A stretch of DNA of 6,900 bases, taken from the NCBI GenBank assembly GCA_947177325.1, contig CAMWUH010000116.1, positions 1-6,900 on the forward strand, given 5' to 3'. A program made the position numbers and the translations under genes. This document shows positions 1 to 6,719 of the stretch, piece after piece. Each line of letters starts with the position of its first letter. The stretch's first letter is position 1. The notes below the pieces were generated by a model, which saw nothing but the letters and a program-made list of their open reading frames with translations, ran no database searches and was not told the origin of the DNA. This stretch comes from an uncultured Bacteroidales bacterium. Lineage in GTDB: Bacteria; Bacteroidota; Bacteroidia; Bacteroidales; Muribaculaceae.

Positions 1-1042
1 GGACTAATGCAATGGGGCGCATGTGGAGTGAGACGAGCTTTTGCACATACTTCATGTGCTCATTCATCGGCAGCTTGAGATTGCGGAAAATGGCGGGAAT
101 CATTTTGGCGCCGATGAAGTCATGGGCGTGGAAAGTCCAGCCTACGGTTTCGTCCCAGCGTTTGGTCTTGGGCTTGCCGACATCATGGAGCAGGGCTGCC
201 CAGCGAAGCCATAGATTGTCGGAGACAGCAGCCACGGAGTCGAGCACCTGAAGGGTGTGGCGGAAATTATCTTTGTGGCCGCGTCCTTTTATGCGCTCGA
301 TGCCGGTCAAGGCTTCCACTTCGGGGAGGATAAGCTTGAGCAGGCCGGTTGAATGGAGCAAATCAAGTCCTATCGACGGCTTCGGCGAGGCCATAATTTT
401 GTTGAGCTCGACTTCAATGCGCTCTTTGGAGAGGATTGAAACGCGCTCGGCGTTGCGACTGATGGCTTGGAGAGTGACCGGGTCAATGGAGAAGTTGAGC
501 TGAGTTGCGAAGCGGATTGCTCGGAGCATGCGCAGCGGGTCGTCGGAGAAAGTTATGTCGGGGTCAAGGGGAGTGACGATGCGACGGCGCTTGAGGTCGG
601 CCTCGCCGTCAAACATATCGACGAGCAGACCGAAACGGTCGGGGTGGACATCGATTGCCATTGCGTTGATGGTGAAGTCGCGGCGAGATATATCGTCGGT
701 CAAGGTGCCATCTTCCACGATAGGCTTGCGCGACTCCCGGCGATAGGACTCCTTGCGGGCGCCTACGAATTCGAGTTCAGTGCCGTCGGGGGTCTTGACC
801 TGGGCAGTTCCGAAGTTGGGGAAGTAGTTGCAGCGGGCGCGACGGCCAAGGCGTTTGGCTACCTCTTTGGCCAGGTCGATACCTGAGCCAACGGTAACGA
901 AGTCAATATCTTTGGAGTGGCGGTCGAGGAGCAGATCGCGCACCCATCCGCCAACTACGTAGGCCTCCATGCCGAGGTCGGCCGCGGCTTGGCCAACGGT
1001 GCGAAATATTTTATTATCGAGTTTCTTATCAGTAATAATCAT
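1..1042 (-). CDS. cca: CCA tRNA nucleotidyltransferase with HD domain (3' end beyond window)
   Basis: Adds or repairs the 3'-terminal CCA of tRNAs in the cytoplasm without a nucleic acid template. The first 347 residues are visible; the missing part is probably about 120-140 residues, judging from the usual family size. Class II nucleotidyltransferase motifs run in order: GGWVRD at 31-36, catalytic DID at 45-47, a third likely acid E91 in LEF, RRDFTINA at 120-127, the flexible-loop motif DGEADL at 145-150, and DDPLR at 167-171 (the EDxxR-like motif that reads the incoming base). An HD phosphohydrolase domain follows, with FRHT (H262) and LLHDVGKP (284-291, H286/D287), as in many bacterial CCA enzymes. 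The start is the ATG at 1042, 35 bases after the M24 peptidase stop and preceded by a pyrimidine-rich leader without a clear Shine-Dalgarno. A poly(A) polymerase is the alternative, but the intact motif set and the general need for one CCA enzyme favour Cca. Confidence 0.93.
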   Translation of the reverse strand, partial: MIITDKKLDNKIFRTVGQAAADLGMEAYVVGGWVRDLLLDRHSKDIDFVTVGSGIDLAKEVAKRLGRRARCNYFPNFGTAQVKTPDGTELEFVGARKESYRRESRKPIVEDGTLTDDISRRDFTINAMAIDVHPDRFGLLVDMFDGEADLKRRRIVTPLDPDITFSDDPLRMLRAIRFATQLNFSIDPVTLQAISRNAERVSILSKERIEVELNKIMASPKPSIGLDLLHSTGLLKLILPEVEALTGIERIKGRGHKDNFRHTLQVLDSVAAVSDNLWLRWAALLHDVGKPKTKRWDETVGWTFHAHDFIGAKMIPAIFRNLKLPMNEHMKYVQKLVSLHMRPIALV

Positions 1043-1077
1043 ATCGGGAATGGGGATAAAGGAGAGAGGGGAGGATA

Positions 1078-2259
1078 TTATCCGAGCTGCCGGAGCTCGG
1101 TTGGGGCGAGAGTGAGGCAGCGAGTATGGTCGGCCTCAACCACATAGGTGTTTTCGATGCCTACGGCGCCTACGCCGGGGATAACGAATTTGGGCTCAAC
1201 GGCAATTACGTTACCCTCTTGAATAATGTCGCGGGATCGGGGCGCGATAACGGGGGCTTCGTTGATTTCTATGCCAACGCCGTGGCCAATGAAGCCGGCT
1301 TGCTGGTGGTGGCCCATGAAGAAGTGGCGCAATCCGGCGCGGTCGACCATTTCTATGGCGAGTTCATAGAGCGCCGAAGCTTTCTTGCCGGGGCGTGCAG
1401 CGCGGGCCACAGCGTCGCAGATGTCGATTGAGAGCTGATGGGCTATCATGGCTTGGTCGTCGGTGGGACCGCATGCAAATGTGCGGGTCATATCGGTCAT
1501 GTAGCCGGTGAAGTTGCCGTTGGCGTCGACCATAACGGTCGAGCCCGGGGTGATAACTGTGTTGTTGGCACCTACGGGGAGAGAAGGGTCGATGCCAGCG
1601 CCTCCCATTGCAAAGTCGTAGGGGGTTGGGTTGTCGGCATTGTCGCCGGCAAGAATGCTTGCCATAAACAGTTCCATAGAGTTGCCGGCAATACGGAATT
1701 GTCCCAGACAGCCTTTGAGTCGCAGATCGCGCTCTATTTCAATTTGCAGCTGAAGATCGGTCATCCCGGGGTGGAACAGTGCCGGGATTTGGTCGTAAAC
1801 TTCTGTTTGCAGGCGGCCTGAAAGGGCGATTTTGTCAATTTCGGCCGGAGTTTTTATGGCGCGGGTGGCTCTGATAGCGGCAGCTGAATTGACAGCAGTC
1901 AGCGAGGGGAACAGGGATGAGAGCCGATTGAATGTGGCCACATCGGTAACGCCGAAGTCAAAGCCGACGGTTTTGGCGCTCTGGAGGGTAGCGGCCGGAA
2001 GCAGGGCGGGAATTTCTTCAGGCTTGCGCACATGGCGGACCTCTTTACCTTCAAGATGATTAGGCCGGCGAACAAAACACTCCATCCGAGGCTCGCGTGC
2101 CATGACGATAATCTGGCCGGCAAATACCTGTCCGGTGAGATAATATTTAGTGGCATTGTCGTCAATGACGGCAATATCAATGTTATAGTCGGTCAGATTT
2201 TTTGCGAGCGAATTGAGCCTGACAGCTGCTTCGGCTGAAGGGAGGAGGTTAAGGCGCAT
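1078..2259 (-). CDS. M24 family metallopeptidase (Xaa-Pro aminopeptidase-like)
   Basis: Predicted cytoplasmic metalloenzyme of the creatinase/aminopeptidase P fold, likely removing N-terminal residues next to proline; substrate not determinable. With the ATG at 2259 it has 393 residues. Residues 1-130 look like a creatinase N-terminal domain and 137-385 are the pita-bread catalytic domain. All five metal ligands can be placed: D245 (VMVDANG), D256 in MTDMTRTF with the usual 11-residue spacing, H326 in GHGVG, E355 in AVEPK and E369 in IENTY. After the metal histidine, the position often occupied by His in HE.P is Asn (INEAP), a variant seen in many M24 enzymes. No signal peptide is visible. 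The frame stays open upstream to a TTG at 2298, but the extra 13 residues do not resemble the family and the protein aligns naturally from MRLNLLP. The gap to gldH is 50 bases, so it may share that transcript. Dipeptidase or prolidase activity is possible. Confidence 0.9.
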   Translation of the reverse strand: MRLNLLPSAEAAVRLNSLAKNLTDYNIDIAVIDDNATKYYLTGQVFAGQIIVMAREPRMECFVRRPNHLEGKEVRHVRKPEEIPALLPAATLQSAKTVGFDFGVTDVATFNRLSSLFPSLTAVNSAAAIRATRAIKTPAEIDKIALSGRLQTEVYDQIPALFHPGMTDLQLQIEIERDLRLKGCLGQFRIAGNSMELFMASILAGDNADNPTPYDFAMGGAGIDPSLPVGANNTVITPGSTVMVDANGNFTGYMTDMTRTFACGPTDDQAMIAHQLSIDICDAVARAARPGKKASALYELAIEMVDRAGLRHFFMGHHQQAGFIGHGVGIEINEAPVIAPRSRDIIQEGNVIAVEPKFVIPGVGAVGIENTYVVEADHTRCLTLAPTELRQLG

Positions 2260-2309
2260 AATATAATAGATAGATTGAGTGGGGATGAGTGAGGGCAAAG
2301 GGGGGGGTG

Positions 2310-2792
2310 TTATTGCTCGTTTTCGGAGAATATCAGGCCTATGCGTTGGATGCCTGTGATGTTGTCGTCGCGCATGATGTGGCGCACGTTGAATCGCGCA
2401 GGGCGATTGATAGTGAGGTTTTCGATAACGGGCACTTGCAGCTGGAAGTCGGTGCCGATGCCGCTTCCGTTCCAGTGACCCATCTTGTCGGCCAAAACGA
2501 TGTTGACAGTGTCGAGGGTTGTTGACAGAGAGTCGGTGACTTCGATTTCGAGCCAGAGATTATTGTAGGGGTAGCGGTTGTCGTGGCAGATGGCTACGGA
2601 AAGAGTGCCTGAAGCCACAGAATCGGTCAATTCAGGGGTGAACAACAATTTTGAGCCATAGTCCCAGCCTGAAGCCTCAATTTCGGCCCACGAGTTCATA
2701 GAATTTCCGGCGGGCTTGCATGCGGAGATGACGGTGGCAAAAGTTAATGCCACCGCCACCACTGAAGCTATGTGATGGCGGCGGAATATCAT
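2310..2792 (-). CDS. gldH: GldH-family lipoprotein
   Basis: Predicted envelope lipoprotein of 160 residues. The N-terminus has basic residues (RRHH), a hydrophobic stretch at 8-22 and a lipobox ending in C25 (VISAC), so signal peptidase II should cleave before C25. The mature part matches GldH from memory: the YPYNNLWL block near 74-81, DTVNIVLADKMGHW near 94-107, and MRDD followed by GI..IGLIF near the C-terminus. In Flavobacterium johnsoniae GldH is needed for gliding, but the gene is widespread in non-gliding Bacteroidales, where its role is unclear. K26 follows the cysteine, but the next residues (PAGN) lack the acidic pair typical of the Bacteroidota surface-export signal, so a periplasmic-facing location is more likely. 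Its ATG overlaps the ricT-like stop as ATGA, implying coupled translation. Confidence 0.88.
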   Translation of the reverse strand: MIFRRHHIASVVAVALTFATVISACKPAGNSMNSWAEIEASGWDYGSKLLFTPELTDSVASGTLSVAICHDNRYPYNNLWLEIEVTDSLSTTLDTVNIVLADKMGHWNGSGIGTDFQLQVPVIENLTINRPARFNVRHIMRDDNITGIQRIGLIFSENEQ

Positions 2793-4258
2793 TGTTGTTT
2801 GGGTTTGTCGTTGTTAGATTTATCGGAAGTGTTGTTGCGGTTGTCGCGGTGGTGCTGGCGACCTTGGCGCTGCTGATTGCGGTTGCGATGACGATTATCG
2901 GCAGAGCGGTGGCGGTTGTCGCGCTGTTGTCGGTCGGTATTTTGCTGACCGGGCTCCTGCTGACCTGACTCCTGCTGCTTGGGCTGTTGCTGAGAGGGCT
3001 CTTGCCGTTCAGCCTCTTTGGGGCGGTTGGCCTCGTTGGCAGGCTTGTCAGAGCGGTTATCGTCGTGTTGTTTCGACGATTTAGAGCGTTTTTTCTTTTT
3101 CTTCTTAGAGTCGAAGCGGTTAACGTTGTCTTGGTCGAGGAGGTCGTTATATTGCTTGGTTTTGGGTTCCTCCTCACCTTCGCGCGGCAGCTGGGCCGGT
3201 TTCTGGCCGTTGCGGTTCATCTCTATGATTTCAAAGGCGCGGTCAGCATCGATTGTGACGAGATTGACCGGCGAGTTGCGCTCGGTAGAGTAAGTGATTT
3301 CGCGACGGAAGATGTCGGTTTTGAAATGATGGTAAGTAGCATCTTCGGTTTCTAGCTTGATGTTGCGCTCGGGAAGTTGCTTGGTTTGCTCAACGTAGGT
3401 ATCGACTTCAAAGTTCAGGCAACATTTAAGCTTGGCGCACTGTCCGGCAAGCTTCTGTGGATTGAGTGAGAGATCCTGAAAACGGGCTGCGGAGGTGGCT
3501 ACCGAAACGAATCGAGTCATCCATGAGGCGCAGCACAATGGGCGGCCACATGGGCCAATACCTCCAATTCGGCCGGCTTCCTGGCGGGCACCAATCTGCT
3601 TCATTTCAATTCTGACCTTGAAAGTTTCGGCCAGAATCTTAATGAGTTGGCGAAAGTCGACGCGCTCGTCGGCAATGTAGTAGAAGATTGCTTTGTTGCC
3701 GTCGCCTTGAAATTCCACATCGCCGATTTTCATATTTAGATTGAGCGAAGCGGCGATTTTACGCGAGCGAATCATAACCTCGTTTTCGCGGGCTTTGGCT
3801 TGCTTGAACACTTCAAAATCAGAGGGGCGGGCGAGGCGAAACACTTTGCGCACCTCCGAGTCGTTTTTACCGGAGTGGCGGCGCATGCGCTGCTCAACCA
3901 GTCGGCCGGTTAGAGTCACCTGACCGATGTCGTGACCCGGGGCAGCTTCAACGGCGACCCAATCGCCCTGCTTCAGGGGGAGTCGGTCGGAGTTGATGAA
4001 GTAGCCTTTGCGGGTGTTTTTGAACTGCACCTCCACATAAGGTGAGTCGGCAAATCCACCCGGGACGTCGGCCAGATAATTCCATGAAGTCAACTTGCCT
4101 CGGGGAGGCTCTTTCTCGCAACGGCGGCAGCATCCCATTTTAGGGGCGTCGGCCGGCGAGCTGCTCTCTTCCTCAAAAACTTCGGGAGCTGAAGCGTTTT
4201 GAACCGGGGTAATATTGTCTTCGACGGGAACGGGGTTATTTAATTCGTCGGTCGTCAT
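2789..4258 (-). CDS. ricT: RicT-like PSP1 domain protein (probable RNase Y partner)
   Basis: 489 residues. Layout: acidic disordered N-terminus 1-40; cysteine cluster CCRRC at 43-47; PSP1/RicT core about 59-350; low-complexity tail 385-489. The core carries the RicT (YaaT) signature: GPCGRPLCC at 236-243 and CAKLKCC at 274-280, cysteines that in Bacillus RicT help bind iron-sulfur clusters in the RicA-RicF-RicT complex. Other conserved blocks are YIADERVDFR at 194-203 and SLNPQKLAG at 264-272. In B. subtilis this complex stimulates RNase Y processing of particular mRNAs; here the gene begins 2 bases after the rny stop, which supports a shared role. The tail starts with six lysines (385-390) and is rich in Gln, Arg, Asn, Asp and Lys, including QQESG/QQEPG and two DNRHR repeats, so it is probably disordered and RNA-binding. 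The symbol is by homology; the function in Bacteroidota is inferred. Very few hydrophobic residues in the tail, and no membrane segment. Confidence 0.88.
   Translation of the reverse strand: MTTDELNNPVPVEDNITPVQNASAPEVFEEESSSPADAPKMGCCRRCEKEPPRGKLTSWNYLADVPGGFADSPYVEVQFKNTRKGYFINSDRLPLKQGDWVAVEAAPGHDIGQVTLTGRLVEQRMRRHSGKNDSEVRKVFRLARPSDFEVFKQAKARENEVMIRSRKIAASLNLNMKIGDVEFQGDGNKAIFYYIADERVDFRQLIKILAETFKVRIEMKQIGARQEAGRIGGIGPCGRPLCCASWMTRFVSVATSAARFQDLSLNPQKLAGQCAKLKCCLNFEVDTYVEQTKQLPERNIKLETEDATYHHFKTDIFRREITYSTERNSPVNLVTIDADRAFEIIEMNRNGQKPAQLPREGEEEPKTKQYNDLLDQDNVNRFDSKKKKKKRSKSSKQHDDNRSDKPANEANRPKEAERQEPSQQQPKQQESGQQEPGQQNTDRQQRDNRHRSADNRHRNRNQQRQGRQHHRDNRNNTSDKSNNDKPKQQ
2948..2977 (-). repeat. 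Short tandem repeat in the ricT-like tail
   Basis: Two adjacent 15-base units, matching at 13 of 15 positions, encode QQESG and QQEPG (residues 428-437); a third, degenerate copy begins with QQ. Units that are multiples of three keep the frame, so the tail could change length by slippage without destroying the protein. Confidence 0.6.
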
Positions 4259-4260
4259 GA

Positions 4261-5805
4261 TTACTTGGCGAAGCTAACGGCGCGAGTTTCGCGGATAACG
4301 GTGATTTTAACTTGGCCGGGATAGGTCATTTCATCCTGAATGCGACGAGCAATTTCGGCCGAGAGTTTTTCGGTTTCGACATCATCGATTTTGTCGGCGC
4401 CAACGATAACGCGGAGTTCGCGGCCGGCCTGAATAGCGTAGGTTTTGATAACTCCGGGATAGGAGAGCGCGAGCTGCTCAAGGTCGTTGAGGCGCTTGAT
4501 GTAGGCTTCAACGATTTCGCGGCGAGCACCGGGACGAGCGCCTGAAATGGCGTCGCACACCTGCACGATGGGAGCCAGGAGGGTTGTTTGCTCGATTTCG
4601 TCGTGGTGAGCACCGATAGCGTTACAGATTTCGGGTTTCTCTTTATATTTTTCAGCAAGCTTCATGCCGAGAAGTGCGTGGGGCAATTCGGGCTCTTCGT
4701 CGGGCACTTTGCCTATGTCGTGGAGCAAGCCTGCGCGACGTGCTTTCTTGGGGTTAAGACCGAGTTCGGAGGCCATGACGGCGCAGAGATTGGCAGTCTC
4801 GCGAGCGTGTTGCAGGAGGTTTTGGCCGTAAGATGAACGATATTTCATTTTGCCTATGAGGCGAATGAGGTCGGGATGGAGCCCGTGAATGCCGAGGTCG
4901 ATGGCTGTTCGCTTTCCGGTTTCGATGATTTCTTCTTCGATTTGCTTACGGGTTTTGTTAACGACTTCTTCGATGCGTGCGGGGTGGATGCGGCCGTCGG
5001 CAACGAGCTGGTGGAGAGCAAGGCGGGCGATTTCGCGGCGCACGGGGTCGAAGCCGGAGAGCACGATAGCTTCGGGGGTGTCGTCAACGATGATTTCGAT
5101 ACCGGTGGCAGCTTCGAGGGCGCGGATGTTGCGACCCTCACGGCCGATAATGCGGCCTTTGATTTCGTCGGAATCAATATGGAATACTGTAACGGAATTT
5201 TCGATGGCGGTTTCGGTAGCGACGCGCTGGATTGACTGAACCACAATGCGTTTTGCTTCACGATTAGCAGTCATTTTGGCCTCGTCCATGATGTCGTTTA
5301 TATAAGCGGCGGCAGCGGTTTTGGCTTCATCCTTTAGGGAGTTGATGAGCTTTTCCTTAGCTTCTTCGCTTGAGAGGCCGGAGATGTGTTCGAGGGTTTC
5401 GCGAGCCTGACGGGTCAATTTGTCGAGCTCCTCGCGGCGTGAGTCGAGCACGGCGTTTTGGTTTTCGATGTTTTGGCGCAATGTTTCGAGTTCATTGCGG
5501 GTGCGCTGATTTTCAGATTGTTGTTGGTTGAGTTGGAGCTCGCGTTGTTTTTGCTTGGCTTCGGCTGACTGCACTTTCGACATGCGTTGGTTAGCGGCTT
5601 TTTCAGCTTCAGCTTTGATTTTGAGTTCTTCCTCACGCGCTTCGAGAAGTCGATTTTTCTTTAGAGCATCGGCTTCGCGGGTAGCTTCGTCGATGATAAG
5701 TCGGGCTCGGGACTGAGCCATTTTACGTTGAACGATGATAGCGGCAACAACGCCGATGGCGAGGGCGATAATTGCAATGCCGGCATAAATGATGAAGTTG
5801 TCCAT
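4261..5805 (-). CDS. rny: Ribonuclease Y
   Basis: Membrane-anchored endoribonuclease that starts mRNA decay and processing. The 514-residue length is close to the family norm. Residues 4-25 form an N-terminal membrane helix followed by basic residues (QRK); 30-200 are a long charged coiled coil rich in Glu, Lys, Arg and Gln; about 205-265 is a KH RNA-binding domain with the GREG loop at 221-224 (GRIIGREGRNIR); about 325-425 is the HD domain with H333 (LLQHA), the HD pair H362/D363 in LLHDIGK, GAHHDE at 398-403 and D418. The conserved C-terminal domain ends PGQVKITVIRETRAVSFAK. The start is the ATG at 5805, which puts the membrane helix right at the N-terminus as in other RNase Y proteins. There is no clear Shine-Dalgarno, as is usual in Bacteroidota. 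It lies 2 bases before the ricT-like gene and 180 bases after zapA; the leader contains a terminator-like hairpin, so attenuation is possible. Confidence 0.97.
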   Translation of the reverse strand: MDNFIIYAGIAIIALAIGVVAAIIVQRKMAQSRARLIIDEATREADALKKNRLLEAREEELKIKAEAEKAANQRMSKVQSAEAKQKQRELQLNQQQSENQRTRNELETLRQNIENQNAVLDSRREELDKLTRQARETLEHISGLSSEEAKEKLINSLKDEAKTAAAAYINDIMDEAKMTANREAKRIVVQSIQRVATETAIENSVTVFHIDSDEIKGRIIGREGRNIRALEAATGIEIIVDDTPEAIVLSGFDPVRREIARLALHQLVADGRIHPARIEEVVNKTRKQIEEEIIETGKRTAIDLGIHGLHPDLIRLIGKMKYRSSYGQNLLQHARETANLCAVMASELGLNPKKARRAGLLHDIGKVPDEEPELPHALLGMKLAEKYKEKPEICNAIGAHHDEIEQTTLLAPIVQVCDAISGARPGARREIVEAYIKRLNDLEQLALSYPGVIKTYAIQAGRELRVIVGADKIDDVETEKLSAEIARRIQDEMTYPGQVKITVIRETRAVSFAK

Positions 5806-5985
5806 GGATAGAACAGATGAAAAATAAAAAAGGCACGTAAACAGCTTGAGCCTGTGGGAAAAGGAAGGGCTGCAAGTCAGTTGCGTGCGGGGTTGAAATG
5901 ATATACAGTCGACCGTTGCGAGTGGGTTGCGGAGAGGGTTGAAGGTCGGGCGATACGGCAGGTGACAGCTACTAAATCAATAGCC
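5806..5985 (-). other. zapA-rny intergenic region: candidate leader or small RNA
   Basis: There is no credible small gene here. On the minus strand the part next to zapA (about 5890-5960) is C-rich and G-poor and looks largely unstructured, apart from a possible 5-bp CGACC/GGTCG pairing around a 30-base loop. The part next to rny folds into an imperfect hairpin followed by a U-tract. I found no convincing TAnnTTTG promoter. In E. coli the 6S RNA gene lies just after zapA, and the length here (about 180) would suit 6S, but I cannot build the typical long hairpin with a central bubble, so I do not call it. An rny 5' leader read through from zapB-zapA is the simplest reading. Confidence 0.4.
5821..5888 (-). 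terminator. Imperfect hairpin with U-tract before rny (terminator or attenuator)
   Basis: Stem parts in window coordinates: 5833-5837 with 5884-5888, 5839-5840 with 5881-5882, 5845-5848 with 5873-5876, and 5849-5852 with 5868-5871. The apical loop has 15 bases, with one bulge at 5872 and a small internal loop. Read on the minus strand, the stem is followed by six U, one A and more U (5831-5821), as in an intrinsic terminator. It ends about 15 bases before the rny ATG. One position (5838/5883) is a C.A mismatch on the minus strand but a U.G pair on the plus strand. Confidence 0.5.
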
Positions 5986-6315
5986 TTATTGCACAATGTC
6001 GGGCATTTGACGCTCGGTAGATTCCGGGTTCATTTTCATTAATGCGCCGTCGAGTTGCGATTCAAAATTTTCAAGCAGCGAGGCGGTTTTGTCAACACGA
6101 TTATTTTGAATTTCGTAGGCTTTGGCAAATTGGAATGCTACCATAGCGAGAACTTCAAAAGCCGATTTGTCGGTGAATTGTTGGCGCCACTGACGCCACA
6201 AACGGTTGACATTGTATTCGGCCGTGCGAACCACCGGCTCTTCATCGCGAGGAATTCTAAGCGGAATGGGAGGGAGCTCGGCGAGCTTGATAGTTATGTT
6301 TAATATATCGGGCAT
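5986..6315 (-). CDS. zapA: Cell division protein ZapA
   Basis: 109-residue cytoplasmic protein expected to bind FtsZ and cross-link its filaments at the division site. The family pattern is visible: an N-terminal beta-strand region (NITIKLAELPPIPLRI), the acidic-Arg helix start EEPVVRTAEYNVNRL at 25-39, and a helix LAMVAFQFAKAYE at 56-68 leading into a C-terminal coiled coil (70-95). The length fits ZapA. The start ATG at 6315 gives the expected N-terminal strand at once. It lies 61 bases after the ZapB-like gene and 180 bases before rny; a zapA-rny neighbourhood is familiar in Bacteroidota. Sequence conservation in ZapA is low, so the call rests on pattern, size and position together. Confidence 0.85.
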   Translation of the reverse strand: MPDILNITIKLAELPPIPLRIPRDEEPVVRTAEYNVNRLWRQWRQQFTDKSAFEVLAMVAFQFAKAYEIQNNRVDKTASLLENFESQLDGALMKMNPESTERQMPDIVQ

Positions 6316-6376
6316 TGAGCAATGGGCAAAGAGTATCGTCGTCAGTAGTTGGCGAGGCCAAGAGGCCGATTTGGGA

Positions 6377-6670
6377 TCAGTCGCTAAGCCTTGCTATGCA
6401 TTGGTCGATTTCCCACACTAAACGGGATAGGAATTGGCGGCTATGATCGATATCGTCGGCGGTTGGCAAAATGGTCGAAGCAACGGTCATGTACTCAAGC
6501 TTTGTTTTCAGGGTTTCGATTTCTTTACGGGCGTTGATGTTTTCCCGAGTCAGAAAGTTGACCTGATTAGCGAGGGTGTCGCGCTCGTCGATAGCCTTTT
6601 TGTAGAGGTCGATGAGCAAGCGAGTTTTTGATTCGATTGCTGAGAGACGATTATCGAAGTCGGCAGCCAT
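6377..6670 (-). CDS. Small coiled-coil protein in the ZapB position
   Basis: 97 residues from the ATG at 6670. Residues about 5-63 form one heptad-like coiled coil without prolines, rich in Leu, Glu, Lys and Asn, followed by a short hinge (ILPTADD at 67-73) and a helix ending in LVWEIDQCIARL at 84-95. Bacteroidota genomes often carry such a protein just before zapA, with a conserved REID-CI-L-like C-terminus; some annotations call it ZapB. In E. coli ZapB is a coiled-coil protein that binds ZapA and links the FtsZ ring to the chromosome terminus. A ZapA partner is the best guess here, but homology to E. coli ZapB is not established by this sequence. A TTG four codons upstream (6682) is open in frame; I prefer the ATG. 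Confidence 0.7.
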   Translation of the reverse strand: MAADFDNRLSAIESKTRLLIDLYKKAIDERDTLANQVNFLTRENINARKEIETLKTKLEYMTVASTILPTADDIDHSRQFLSRLVWEIDQCIARLSD

Positions 6671-6689
6671 ATCTTTTCCCAATTTTTTA

Positions 6690-6697
6690 CAAATTTA
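6690..6697 (-). promoter_or_regulatory. Candidate -7 box of the zapB-like/zapA promoter
   Basis: On the minus strand these bases read TAAATTTG, an exact match to the Bacteroidota -7 consensus TAnnTTTG, about 20 bases before the zapB-like ATG at 6670. The best -33 candidate is a TTTA about 22 bases upstream, not the ideal TTTG. The surrounding sequence is A+T rich and lies just after a terminator, as expected for a promoter. Confidence 0.5.
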
Positions 6698-6719
6698 CTA
6701 AAACTTTTGGAACTATCGC

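Noticed and set aside
467..886. 139-residue plus-strand open frame
   Set aside because: It lies antisense to the cca nucleotidyltransferase region, whose motifs are intact on the minus strand; it shows no family motif.
1438..1821. 127-residue plus-strand open frame
   Set aside because: Antisense to the M24 catalytic domain; an open frame created by the composition of the real gene.
2260..2298. Extended M24 start at a TTG
   Set aside because: The 13 added residues are unlike the family and begin with a rare start codon; the ATG at 2259 fits better.
3088..3106. Poly-lysine codons containing AAAAAAC, resembling a -1 frameshift site
   Set aside because: The heptamer is not in the X XXY YYZ register of the reading frame, and no meaningful alternative product follows.
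2677..3177. 166-residue minus-strand open frame overlapping ricT and gldH in another frame
   Set aside because: It is open because the low-complexity tail lacks stops in shifted frames; the product is Thr/Ser/Pro/Asn-rich with no motif.
4876..5235. Two overlapping plus-strand frames of about 115-120 residues
   Set aside because: Both are antisense to the RNase Y KH and HD region and carry no motifs.
6356..6367. GGCC-AAGA-GGCC hairpin between the zapB-like gene and zapA
   Set aside because: Only four base pairs with no U-tract; too weak to call a terminator.
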